The translations under genes and the position numbers were made by a program. The notes beneath the pieces are model-generated. The model saw nothing but the letters and a program-made list of their open reading frames with translations, was not told where the DNA came from and did no database searches. A stretch of DNA of 60,486 nt from Saprospiraceae bacterium (GTDB lineage Bacteria; Bacteroidota; Bacteroidia; Chitinophagales; Saprospiraceae), in contig JAGQWR010000038.1 of the NCBI GenBank assembly GCA_020437105.1, forward strand, positions 1 to 60,486, given 5' to 3'. The stretch's first letter is position 1. Each line of letters starts with the position of its first letter. Below are positions 1-6,971 of this stretch, one piece after another.

Positions 1-812
1 TCAAGGGTGTGTAGTACCTCCGTCAATGGCGTGTTACTAAACTGGAACTCGCCGGTAAACCAGGCCAGGTCATTAAAGGAAGCATCCTGAATACGCTGGG
101 CAAGCGGGTTGTCGGTGCGGGCAATCGCCTTATCGCCAACGGTTAGAATAAGTGCTTCCTGACCGGGGATTTGATAAGCAACGCGTCCGGTTTTTACTAA
201 GACTTCTTCTACTTGTTCGGCCGGATAAGAGCGTACCAAAAAAGAGGTGCCGAGCACTTCGATCTGTCCTAAATTAGCCTGAATCTGAAAAGGGTGCTGC
301 GGATCGGGTTGCACCTCAAAAAAGGCCATGCCGTTCAGTTCTACCTGACGGGTATCTCCTTTAAAGGTTTCCGGATAACGAATCATGGAGTTTTCTCCGA
401 GTCGCACGCTGGAACCATCGGAAAGCACGACTTGCTCCTGCTCTCCGGAGCCGGTATATACGGTAGCGTAAGAAATTGAATTTGAATTGAAATATTGCCA
501 GCCAAACCAGGCTGAAACGAGCAATACAAGCGTTGCGGCCACTCTTGGTATCCAGGCACTTCGCCGGGAACGGCGCATAGGTACCGGTTGGGCAGCCATC
601 TTAGTTTGGAAGCTATTCCAGGCTTTATCGACATCTGGTTGAAACTGATTCGGATACTTTCCGCTAGCCTCCCAGATTCGACTGATTACCTCATTTTCCT
701 TTTCCTGCTTATCGCCTGATTTCATCAAATGGTCAAGTGCACGCTGTTCAGCACCGGTGATTCGGCCTGTCAGACGTTTGTGTAGTAGAAGTATGCGATC
801 AATGTGGTTCAT
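1..812 (-). CDS. FecR-family anti-sigma factor, 3' end outside the window
   Basis: A reading frame of 270 codons starts with ATG at 812 and runs off the left edge. The N-terminal cytoplasmic part (about residues 1-85) is followed by one membrane segment (about 88-107, core VAATLVLLVSAWFGW). A periplasmic FecR domain then follows, with the typical GSGEQEQVVLSDGSSVRLG and FFEVQPDPQHPFQI stretches. In this family the N-terminal part holds or activates an ECF sigma factor and the periplasmic part receives a signal, often from a TonB-dependent outer-membrane transporter. The sigma gene lies 44 bp upstream on the same strand, so the two form a FecI/FecR pair. The usual C-terminal DUF4974 domain and any SusC-like partner would be left of the window. 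The family is clear; the signal cannot be told. Confidence 0.9.
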   Translation of the reverse strand, partial: MNHIDRILLLHKRLTGRITGAEQRALDHLMKSGDKQEKENEVISRIWEASGKYPNQFQPDVDKAWNSFQTKMAAQPVPMRRSRRSAWIPRVAATLVLLVSAWFGWQYFNSNSISYATVYTGSGEQEQVVLSDGSSVRLGENSMIRYPETFKGDTRQVELNGMAFFEVQPDPQHPFQIQANLGQIEVLGTSFLVRSYPAEQVEEVLVKTGRVAYQIPGQEALILTVGDKAIARTDNPLAQRIQDASFNDLAWFTGEFQFSNTPLTEVLHTL

Positions 813-856
813 AAAAAACCTATTCAATAAAGAGACACGGTAAAAAGCGGGTACCC

Positions 857-1459
857 CTATCCAAGTAGTATAAAAAACAGGAAAAAAGCGATTCCCAGGT
901 TTTTATCTACAAAGGGAGCGAGGCTTATTCTCAGTATTTTAAGGGCTTTGGAAATTTGATTTTCAACCGTTTTCACGGAAATATCCAATTTCTCTCCGAT
1001 TTCTGCATAAGATAAATCCTCAAATCGACTCAAAACGAATACCAGCCGACAACGATCAGGCAGGTTTTCGATGGCCTCATCAATTTTTTCCTGCAACTCT
1101 TTAGATTCCAGCAGAACGGAAGCTACTGCCTCCTCTCCTTCTGTCTCTTGCAGGGCATCTTCGCCATCCATGAGGTTTAGTCGTTGATCCCGGATGTAAT
1201 TTAAGGTACGATTTACAACTGCCCGCCTTAAATAGGCAGAAATTGATCCGGTAATACGCAATTCGTCGCGCCTACGCCATAGTTCCAGCAAAACATCCTG
1301 CGCCAGGTCTTCGGCGACAGCCGGATCGGGTAAAATTCTGTAGGAGGCCTGACAAATGCCCACGTAATACATCCGGAAGATCTGTTCCATAGCCAGCTCC
1401 TGTCCTTCAGAGAGCGCTTTCATCAAGGCTTGATCATTCGTTTGTTTGGGGAGGGACAT
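857..1459 (-). CDS. ECF RNA polymerase sigma factor (FecI-like), with hydrophobic C-terminal tail
   Basis: The 200-residue protein has sigma-70 region 2 (about 25-90, with DPAVAEDLAQDVLLELW) and region 4 (about 135-185, with LPDRCRLVFVLSRFEDLSY and a helix-turn-helix around EIGEKLDISVKTVENQ). It would direct core polymerase to a small regulon under control of the FecR protein encoded just downstream. Start ATG at 1459. Oddity: after region 4 the protein ends in a strongly hydrophobic stretch (IAFFLFFILLG), which could be a membrane anchor or a contact to the FecR membrane segment. The gene is divergent from the AGCS transporter, with about 236 bp between the starts. Confidence 0.92.
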   Translation of the reverse strand: MSLPKQTNDQALMKALSEGQELAMEQIFRMYYVGICQASYRILPDPAVAEDLAQDVLLELWRRRDELRITGSISAYLRRAVVNRTLNYIRDQRLNLMDGEDALQETEGEEAVASVLLESKELQEKIDEAIENLPDRCRLVFVLSRFEDLSYAEIGEKLDISVKTVENQISKALKILRISLAPFVDKNLGIAFFLFFILLG

Positions 1460-1695
1460 GTTAAGATTTGAAATTCGGCAAGAGGCTTAAACCTCCTCCT
1501 CTTTCTGTGTCATTACAGTGGGTGAAAAAATTGTTATTGGCAAATCAGGCAAGATCAAAAATAGTATTTTGTGGCATTCTTTTGATTAAATTCAAATTAT
1601 CGAAATATCTTTCCTTTTTTTACGCGAACATTCTCTCTGGATTTCAGGGTTTAATGAATCCGGAATTCTTGCTATTCATAAAACAAAACACGACC

Positions 1696-3225
1696 ATGAG
1701 AAAAACCCTCATAGCTTTTCTGGCCAGTATGCTGGCACCAATTCTAATTTTTGCACAGGCAGAAGGAGAGGCACCAGGTATAGATGAAAAAATTAATGCG
1801 GCGGTTAAACCGGCCGCTGATGCGATTGGCAGGATCGTATTTTATTCTGTCCAACTCGGCGAATCTGCTACCAGTCAAATGCCGATTGTAATCATCATAC
1901 TGCTGTTGTCTGCTGTTATTTTTACTGTTTATTTCAAATTTATCAACCTGACTGGTTTAAAACTGGCGATAAATACTGTTCGGGGAAAGTACACGGATCC
2001 TACTGACACAGGTGAAGTAAGTCACTTCCAGGCTCTGACAGCGGCGCTTTCCGGTACTGTTGGGCTTGGCAATATTGCCGGGGTAGCCATTGCCATCTCG
2101 CTGGGTGGACCAGGAGCGACCTTCTGGATGATCTGTGCCGGTTTATTGGGCATGTCCTCAAAATTTGTTGAGTGTACGCTCGGTGTCCGGTATCGCGATA
2201 TCGGACCAGACGGCACGGTGTATGGTGGTCCGATGTATTATCTGTCTAAAGGACTTAGAGAAAAAGGATTTACCAATCTCGGTAAGTTTCTGGCTGTTTT
2301 CTTTGCGATCATGTGTATTGGTGGCTCTTTTGGAGGCGGTAACATGTTTCAGGCAAATCAGGCTGCTCAGCAATTCAACAGCATGGTTGGCGCTGAAGCA
2401 GGATCTGCCGGTTTTGTTTTTGGCTTGTTGATGGCTTGTATTGTTGCCGTTGTAATTATTGGTGGTATTAAACGTATTGGTCGGGTAACCGAAAAGATCG
2501 TTCCAGCTATGGTGGGCATCTATATCGCTGCAGCACTCATTATTATATTTGCGAATTTCTCTTCCATCCCATCTGCTTTTGGTCAAATTTTGTCCGGAGC
2601 CTTCACGCCACTGGGTATTGCCGGTGGTTTTGTCGGGGTATTGGTTCAGGGTTTCCGTCGGGCGGCCTTCTCCAATGAAGCGGGTGTGGGATCTGCCGCC
2701 ATTGCGCACTCTGCTGTTCGAACTGAATATGCTGCCAGTGAGGGTATTGTAGCCTTATTGGAGCCATTTATTGATACGGTAGTAGTCTGTACGATGACGG
2801 CCCTGGTAATCATTATCACCAATGGAGATGGAAGTATTATGACCTATGGCGTACCGGAAGGAGATGGTGTATTAGCTACTTCCAAAGCCTTTGCTTCTGT
2901 ACTCCCCTGGTTTCCATACATCCTGACAGTAGCCGTAGTATTATTTGCCTTTTCCACGATGCTTTCCTGGTCTTATTACGGACTGCAAGCCTGGAAATAC
3001 TTATTTGGCAGAACACGCATTTCTGATTTGTCTTACAAACTGTTGTTTTGCGTGTTTATCGTGATCGGATCAGCCATTGAGTTAGGAGCTGTAACCGACT
3101 TCTCCGATGCCATGATTTTCGCGATGGTATTGCCAAATGTGGTTGGATTGTTTATATTGCTACCCGAGGTTAAAAAAGCACTCAAAAGATACAAAGGAGA
3201 TATTGACGCAGGTAAACTGGGTTAA
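1696..3225 (+). CDS. AGCS-family sodium:alanine/glycine symporter
   Basis: The 509-residue membrane protein has about ten or more hydrophobic segments and the family motifs [22 protein letters not shown] and [14 protein letters not shown]. Members import alanine or glycine with sodium across the inner membrane. I chose the ATG at 1696: the frame stays open up to 1468, but the added 76 residues are basic and unlike the family, whereas 1696 begins a signal-like segment ([19 protein letters not shown]). As in other Bacteroidota homologues, a short periplasmic stretch (about 25-55) precedes the first core helix. The gene is alone on its strand and ends before a strong hairpin. The exact substrate is inferred. 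Confidence 0.9.
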   Translation: MRKTLIAFLASMLAPILIFAQAEGEAPGIDEKINAAVKPAADAIGRIVFYSVQLGESATSQMPIVIIILLLSAVIFTVYFKFINLTGLKLAINTVRGKYTDPTDTGEVSHFQALTAALSGTVGLGNIAGVAIAISLGGPGATFWMICAGLLGMSSKFVECTLGVRYRDIGPDGTVYGGPMYYLSKGLREKGFTNLGKFLAVFFAIMCIGGSFGGGNMFQANQAAQQFNSMVGAEAGSAGFVFGLLMACIVAVVIIGGIKRIGRVTEKIVPAMVGIYIAAALIIIFANFSSIPSAFGQILSGAFTPLGIAGGFVGVLVQGFRRAAFSNEAGVGSAAIAHSAVRTEYAASEGIVALLEPFIDTVVVCTMTALVIIITNGDGSIMTYGVPEGDGVLATSKAFASVLPWFPYILTVAVVLFAFSTMLSWSYYGLQAWKYLFGRTRISDLSYKLLFCVFIVIGSAIELGAVTDFSDAMIFAMVLPNVVGLFILLPEVKKALKRYKGDIDAGKLG

Positions 3226-3259
3226 TCCTTACTTAAACGAACAATTTTTTTGGTTAGAG

Positions 3260-3301
3260 ACTCAAGGCCTGTCTGCATCTGTGGACGGGCCTTTGAGTTT
3301 T
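3260..3301 (+). terminator. Rho-independent terminator after the AGCS gene
   Basis: An inverted repeat pairs ACTCAAGGCCTGTC with GACGGGCCTTTGAGT (one bulge) around a short loop and is followed by TTTT. It lies 35 bp after the stop codon of the symporter. Confidence 0.75.
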
Positions 3302-3331
3302 AGCAGGCTGGCAGGTCAATCAAAGTTTAGG

Positions 3332-3339
3332 TAACTTTG
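3332..3339 (+). promoter_or_regulatory. candidate -7 promoter box TAACTTTG
   Basis: An exact match to the Bacteroidota -7 consensus TAnnTTTG lies 64 bp before the ATG of the small secreted protein at 3404 and just after the previous terminator. I see no convincing -33 box, so this is a position-based suggestion. Confidence 0.35.
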
Positions 3340-3403
3340 TCGGTTCCGGCAAAACTAAGGCTGCGCTGTAGGCGTTTCCATATATCCCGGACAACTACGT
3401 TTA

Positions 3404-3880
3404 ATGAACATACAATTGATAAAAATGCCTCAAAAAGGTTTACTACTTTCCTTTGTTTTTCTCCTCTTTTGCCTTTCGGCGAAAGCCCAAAGTAATCCGG
3501 GCTTTGAAAACAGACCAGATATTCCTCATTGCATGCTGATTATCCTGAATGAAGATTGGGCAGAGCCCGGGGAAATCAGTGCCAGTGTGGTGAAGTACAA
3601 TTTGAATACCCGACGCAACGATCGCTTAAAAGTGTCGCTTTTGCGCATGCCCTATCTCAGCAATCTCCCGGTTATTTATGTGCGGGAATTTCGTAATGAA
3701 GCCCATTTACTGGAATATTACAAGGATCTCACAAACGAAAAACCCGATTTCATGCAAATGAATATTGTGGATTTGCTTGTCCCTCTATCAAATGCAAATT
3801 ACAATCAGGTGCTCATCCAGAAAAGCCTTATTGGCTATCAGCAATTCTTCGATAAGTATTATGCAGGGAAGCTGAAGTAG
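3404..3880 (+). CDS. small secreted protein of unknown function
   Basis: A 158-residue protein with a clear signal peptide (core LLLSFVFLLFCLSAKAQ, cleavage probably after AKAQ). ATG at 3404 and the in-frame ATG at 3425 are both possible; the second gives a more compact signal peptide. The mature part of about 130 residues has no cysteine pair, metal site or repeat that I recognise. Its second half, with EAHLLEYYKDL, then VDLLVPLSNANYNQVL, then YQQFFDKYY, looks like a conserved tail I associate with other secreted Bacteroidota proteins, but I cannot name a family. It stands alone between a terminator and a minus-strand hydrolase. A palindromic repeat element begins at the base right after its stop codon. 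Confidence 0.75.
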   Translation: MNIQLIKMPQKGLLLSFVFLLFCLSAKAQSNPGFENRPDIPHCMLIILNEDWAEPGEISASVVKYNLNTRRNDRLKVSLLRMPYLSNLPVIYVREFRNEAHLLEYYKDLTNEKPDFMQMNIVDLLVPLSNANYNQVLIQKSLIGYQQFFDKYYAGKLK

Positions 3881-3942
3881 TTCGCTGCGCGAAGGTTTAA
3901 TCCGTTTGAATCGTTAAGTCCGCGAATTCGTCATAGACGAAT
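3881..3942 (-). repeat. bipartite palindromic intergenic element, copy 1
   Basis: The element holds two inverted repeats with three-base loops: TTCGC-TGC-GCGAA at 3881-3893 and ATTCGTC-ATA-GACGAAT at 3926-3942. Between them lies a conserved spacer reading AACGATTCAAACGG then ATTAAACC on the minus strand. The same order recurs at 40412-40474 (plus strand) and, decayed, at 60164-60224 (minus strand). A related GGGCC-TTT-GGCCC palindrome lies close by within 3982-4002; its 21-bp surround is identical, in reverse, to 40295-40315. Confidence 0.8.
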
Positions 3943-4009
3943 TAATAAACTATAAACTCTAAACTCTAAACTTAACCCACCCTAGACCGGGCCAAAGGCC
4001 CTGGCCCCC

Positions 4010-4927
4010 CTATAAATCCTCACCAACAAATCTTCCGATCCATTCAATCAGGTCGGGGTTTTTCATTAAGCGAAAATGGCCGTAGCCTTTGGTTTCCAGT
4101 AAGATGGCGGCATCCCATTTATCAGCAACTTCTTCTGCGGAACGGAAGGAAACGATTGGATCCTGGCGATCGTGTACGATCAGGCCTTGCGATACAGACA
4201 TCTGATTGAAGGTTTTGGGGCTGTCAATCGTTTCAATGCTTTTGCCCATGACGGTTTCCATTATTTTTCGGAAACGGCGGGCAACCGAAGGCGGTAACCC
4301 CAGGGTCGAAACCGTTGATTCATAGATGCGCTTAATGCTTGCAGGGACAGCGATCAGGACCAGTTTTTCGATGTGGATATTGGTATCTAACCAGGAGAGT
4401 GCATAGGAAGTAGCGGCACCGCCAAATGAATGGGTAATAATACCATAAGCGCCCCCGATTTGGTTTAATACCGCTCTGACTGCGCCAGCAAAATGTACCA
4501 GATTGGTTTGTTTGCCTTCCGAGTTTCCGTGTGCCGGACCGTCGAAAGCCACTACCCGGAAACCACGTTCCAGCAAAACTGGCACAAGGGAGCGCATGGC
4601 TGTACCACGAGATTCCCAGCCGTGTACCAGTAAAATGGTTTTTTCACCACTCCCCCACTCATAACATTTCAGGATGCGCTTGCCGTATAAGACTTCAAAA
4701 ATACGGGCGCTTTCCAGGATGGGATCTGTAACGTAATGCTTTGCTCTGGAGAGCGGGGTTGTAAACATCCCAAAAGCAATTTTAGCCGCCCGGCCTGGCA
4801 TCAATCGGCCAATTGTTTGAAATCCAAAACGCACCAGCGGTAAAATGGCTGGCGGTTTAGAGGGCCGCATCGGACTGGAATCAATCCAGGTGGATTCTAA
4901 AATCTGGTGTTTAGCAAGCGTTTCCAT
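4010..4927 (-). CDS. alpha/beta-fold hydrolase
   Basis: A 305-residue protein with the alpha/beta hydrolase core: the oxyanion strand ILLVHGWESRG, then FDGPAHGNS, the nucleophile elbow THSFGG (Ser at about residue 167), a likely acid in VHDRQDP, and the catalytic His in GYGHFRL near the C-terminus. No signal peptide is seen, so it is probably cytoplasmic. The substrate is unknown; esterases and lipase-like enzymes share this layout. It lies 16 bp after the stop of the TetR regulator gene on the same strand, so the two are probably co-transcribed and TetR-controlled, a common arrangement for detoxifying hydrolases. The start at 4927 fits the family. Confidence 0.88.
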   Translation of the reverse strand: METLAKHQILESTWIDSSPMRPSKPPAILPLVRFGFQTIGRLMPGRAAKIAFGMFTTPLSRAKHYVTDPILESARIFEVLYGKRILKCYEWGSGEKTILLVHGWESRGTAMRSLVPVLLERGFRVVAFDGPAHGNSEGKQTNLVHFAGAVRAVLNQIGGAYGIITHSFGGAATSYALSWLDTNIHIEKLVLIAVPASIKRIYESTVSTLGLPPSVARRFRKIMETVMGKSIETIDSPKTFNQMSVSQGLIVHDRQDPIVSFRSAEEVADKWDAAILLETKGYGHFRLMKNPDLIEWIGRFVGEDL

Positions 4928-4943
4928 ATGGGTTGTTTTCTAA

Positions 4944-5549
4944 TTAGTTTTCTATTGGGCGCATTCCTTCAAGACGCTCAAGCAGCGGCTCGACAATCAG
5001 ATCGTAGGGTTTTGTACTTCCTTTTATTCGCGAAAGCAAAATCCCTCCTTCAATTGCACCGATAAAATAAATGGCAAATGCAGCTGCATCTACATCGGCT
5101 CGAATCTCACCACGCTCAATCCCCTTCTGAATTGTGTAGCAGATTCTGTTTTCCCAATCCAGCACAACTGATTTTACCTCGGCGTATAACTCCGGGTATA
5201 AATCATCGGCTTCCACCGAAAAATTCTGAATCACACAGCCGCCTTCAATCGGCGGATCAAACAGGTGCTCGCGGTAAAAAGCGACAACTGATTTTAATTT
5301 GTCCAGGGTGTTGCAGATCTCATGGGTACGCTTACCGATCAATTCATAAGTCAGAGCCACCGCATATTGAAAAGAAGCTATAGCAAGCTCATCTTTTCCA
5401 CCCTTAAAATGTCCGTACAAACCACCTTTAGACAAGCCGGTAGCGTCCAGAATGTCGGTCAGGGAGGTCCCGGAGTAGCCCTTTTGATTAAACAAAGTGG
5501 CTGCTTCGGCAATGATCTGGTGTTTTGTGCGCTCTGCTTTCGTACCCAT
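4944..5549 (-). CDS. TetR/AcrR-family transcriptional regulator
   Basis: The preferred start is ATG at 5549 (201 aa, MGTKAERTKHQII). Frames that begin further upstream start at a TTG lying inside the promoter box. The N-terminal TetR DNA-binding domain has the helix-turn-helix TDILDATGLSKGGLYGHF (about residues 30-50). The remainder is the variable ligand and dimer domain, including DPPIEGGCVIQNF, typical of the YxaF/LmrA-like subgroup. It probably represses itself and the hydrolase 16 bp downstream. A palindromic operator sits directly upstream of its promoter box. The ligand is unknown. Confidence 0.92.
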   Translation of the reverse strand: MGTKAERTKHQIIAEAATLFNQKGYSGTSLTDILDATGLSKGGLYGHFKGGKDELAIASFQYAVALTYELIGKRTHEICNTLDKLKSVVAFYREHLFDPPIEGGCVIQNFSVEADDLYPELYAEVKSVVLDWENRICYTIQKGIERGEIRADVDAAAFAIYFIGAIEGGILLSRIKGSTKPYDLIVEPLLERLEGMRPIEN

Positions 5550-5576
5550 TAATCTATGTATAAAATGAATTTCATA

Positions 5577-5599
5577 CAAAAATATACCAACCGGTCGGT
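5577..5599 (-). promoter_or_regulatory. TetR promoter box with adjoining palindromic operator
   Basis: On the minus strand TATTTTTG (5584 to 5577) matches the -7 consensus TAnnTTTG and lies 27 bp before the regulator ATG at 5549. Directly upstream, 5586-5599 reads ACCAACCGGTCGGT on the plus strand, an inverted repeat with only one mismatched pair, of the shape known for TetR-family operators. A repressor bound there would cover the space between the -33 and -7 regions. Autoregulation is inferred from this layout. Confidence 0.65.
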
Positions 5600-5699
5600 T
5601 TTTGCAAATTTTTCCTTCAAAAATCCAATTTCAGGCAATTCGGGGCTGTCTTTTTCGGTCTGTAAAGTCATCTGATAGGAAATCCTGAGAATGAAAATT

Positions 5700-5707
5700 T
5701 ACCTTTG
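5700..5707 (+). promoter_or_regulatory. folK promoter box TACCTTTG
   Basis: An exact TAnnTTTG match ends 6 bp before the folK ATG at 5714. A start site at the usual distance would fall at or next to the ATG, giving a leaderless or nearly leaderless mRNA. Similar spacing is seen at marR, the DUF368 gene and the TPR gene. Confidence 0.5.
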
Positions 5708-5713
5708 TGCCTT

Positions 5714-6208
5714 ATGGAGAAGCAAGAACAGGTTTTCCTCTTACTTGGGAGCAACCAGCAAAATCCTCTGGCCCAGCTGTCACAGGCCAGGGTGCTGATT
5801 GAAGCGCAGATCGGCGCACTGACGAAAGCCAGTAAAATATACCAAACCGAGGCTTGGGGAAAGGAAGATCAGGACGATTTTCTCAACCAGGCACTGGAAG
5901 TGCAAACCGAGCTGGAACCTGCACAATTATTGGCTGTGATCCACCAAATTGAATCCACCATGGGTCGGGTACGGCAGGATCGCTGGGGCCCGCGACCAAT
6001 AGATATTGACATCCTGTTTTATGGAAACCAGGTATTGGATCTCCCCGGCCTGACAGTTCCACATATTGGCATACCTGACCGCAACTTTACCCTTGCTCCC
6101 CTGATGGAAATTGCCCCGGAATTTGAACACCCGGTACTTCTAAAAAATATGGAAACCCTTTATTGGGAAAGCCGGGATCCCTTAGAAGTGATTTTATTGG
6201 AAGAATAA
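5714..6208 (+). CDS. folK: 2-amino-4-hydroxy-6-hydroxymethyldihydropteridine diphosphokinase (HPPK)
   Basis: This 164-residue enzyme moves pyrophosphate from ATP to 6-hydroxymethyl-7,8-dihydropterin, the step before dihydropteroate synthase in folate synthesis. It has the N-terminal LLLGSNQQNP, the QDDFLNQALEVQT strand and the family signature RWGPRPIDIDILFYG, which holds the magnesium-binding Asp pair. Length is normal for HPPK. Start ATG at 5714; an in-frame TTG at 5705 is part of the promoter box. The deoxynucleoside kinase gene follows after 3 bp, so the two form an operon of nucleotide and cofactor supply genes. Confidence 0.95.
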   Translation: MEKQEQVFLLLGSNQQNPLAQLSQARVLIEAQIGALTKASKIYQTEAWGKEDQDDFLNQALEVQTELEPAQLLAVIHQIESTMGRVRQDRWGPRPIDIDILFYGNQVLDLPGLTVPHIGIPDRNFTLAPLMEIAPEFEHPVLLKNMETLYWESRDPLEVILLEE

Positions 6209-6211
6209 TAC

Positions 6212-6868
6212 ATGGAAGTGTCCGAGAAGCATCCTATCCAACATCGATTTATTGCGATTGAAGGCAATATTGGAGCCGGAAAAACGACTTTTTCCAAAAT
6301 GCTTTCGCGCGACTTTTCCTGTGAGCTGGTTCTGGAGCAATTCACTGATAATCCCTTCCTGCCTTACTTTTATGAACATCCCGAACGGTACGCTTTTCCG
6401 GTGGAGTTGTTTTTTATGACCGAGCGGCACAAGCAGCTTCAGGAACATTTTGGTCAGCCTTCCCTTTTTGGGCGCACGACCATATCTGATTACTTTTTTG
6501 TGAAAACGCTGCTCTTTGCCAGAAACAACCTCAACGAGGAGGAATTTCGACTTTTTCAGCGGCTGTTTAATGTACTTAACAATCAATTCCCAAACCCGGA
6601 CTTACTGGTTTATTTATACCGTCCGGTAGATGATTTGCTAAAAAACATCCGCCGACGCGGGAGAGCGTATGAATTAGATATTAAACCAGATTATTTGGAG
6701 TCTATTCAGAAAGCCTACCTCTCTTATTTCCGAAACCTGAGCAAAACGCCTGTTTTGATACTGGATATTTCAGGGATCTCCTTCTGGGAAGATTCACTTG
6801 CGTATAAAAAGATGGTTCAGGTTATCCAAAAATCCTACCCACCGGGGTATCATCAGATAAGCCTCTAA
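6212..6868 (+). CDS. deoxynucleoside kinase (dCK/dGK family)
   Basis: A 218-residue kinase with the P-loop GNIGAGKTTFSK near residue 20, the LVLEQFTDNPFLPYFYE strand that holds the substrate-binding Glu, the RTTISDYFF segment corresponding to the family DRS/DRT motif, and the RRRGRAYE lid. It phosphorylates deoxynucleosides for salvage; whether deoxyadenosine, deoxycytidine or deoxyguanosine is preferred cannot be told. It starts 3 bp after folK and shares its promoter. Confidence 0.92.
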   Translation: MEVSEKHPIQHRFIAIEGNIGAGKTTFSKMLSRDFSCELVLEQFTDNPFLPYFYEHPERYAFPVELFFMTERHKQLQEHFGQPSLFGRTTISDYFFVKTLLFARNNLNEEEFRLFQRLFNVLNNQFPNPDLLVYLYRPVDDLLKNIRRRGRAYELDIKPDYLESIQKAYLSYFRNLSKTPVLILDISGISFWEDSLAYKKMVQVIQKSYPPGYHQISL

Positions 6869-6971
6869 TTGCCCGGTTCTGTCGCCTGACAGTTCTTATT
6901 TTCCGTATTGATGAAAAATTGGGTAAAACGCTGTATTTTCCCTTTCCTCTAATAATAGAATACCCATCACT

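Noticed and set aside
1468..1695. 76-residue N-terminal extension of the AGCS protein
   Set aside because: It would precede a good signal-like start at 1696 and is unlike the family.
2158..2709. 183-codon minus-strand frame inside the AGCS gene
   Set aside because: Shadow of a well-recognised transporter gene on the other strand.
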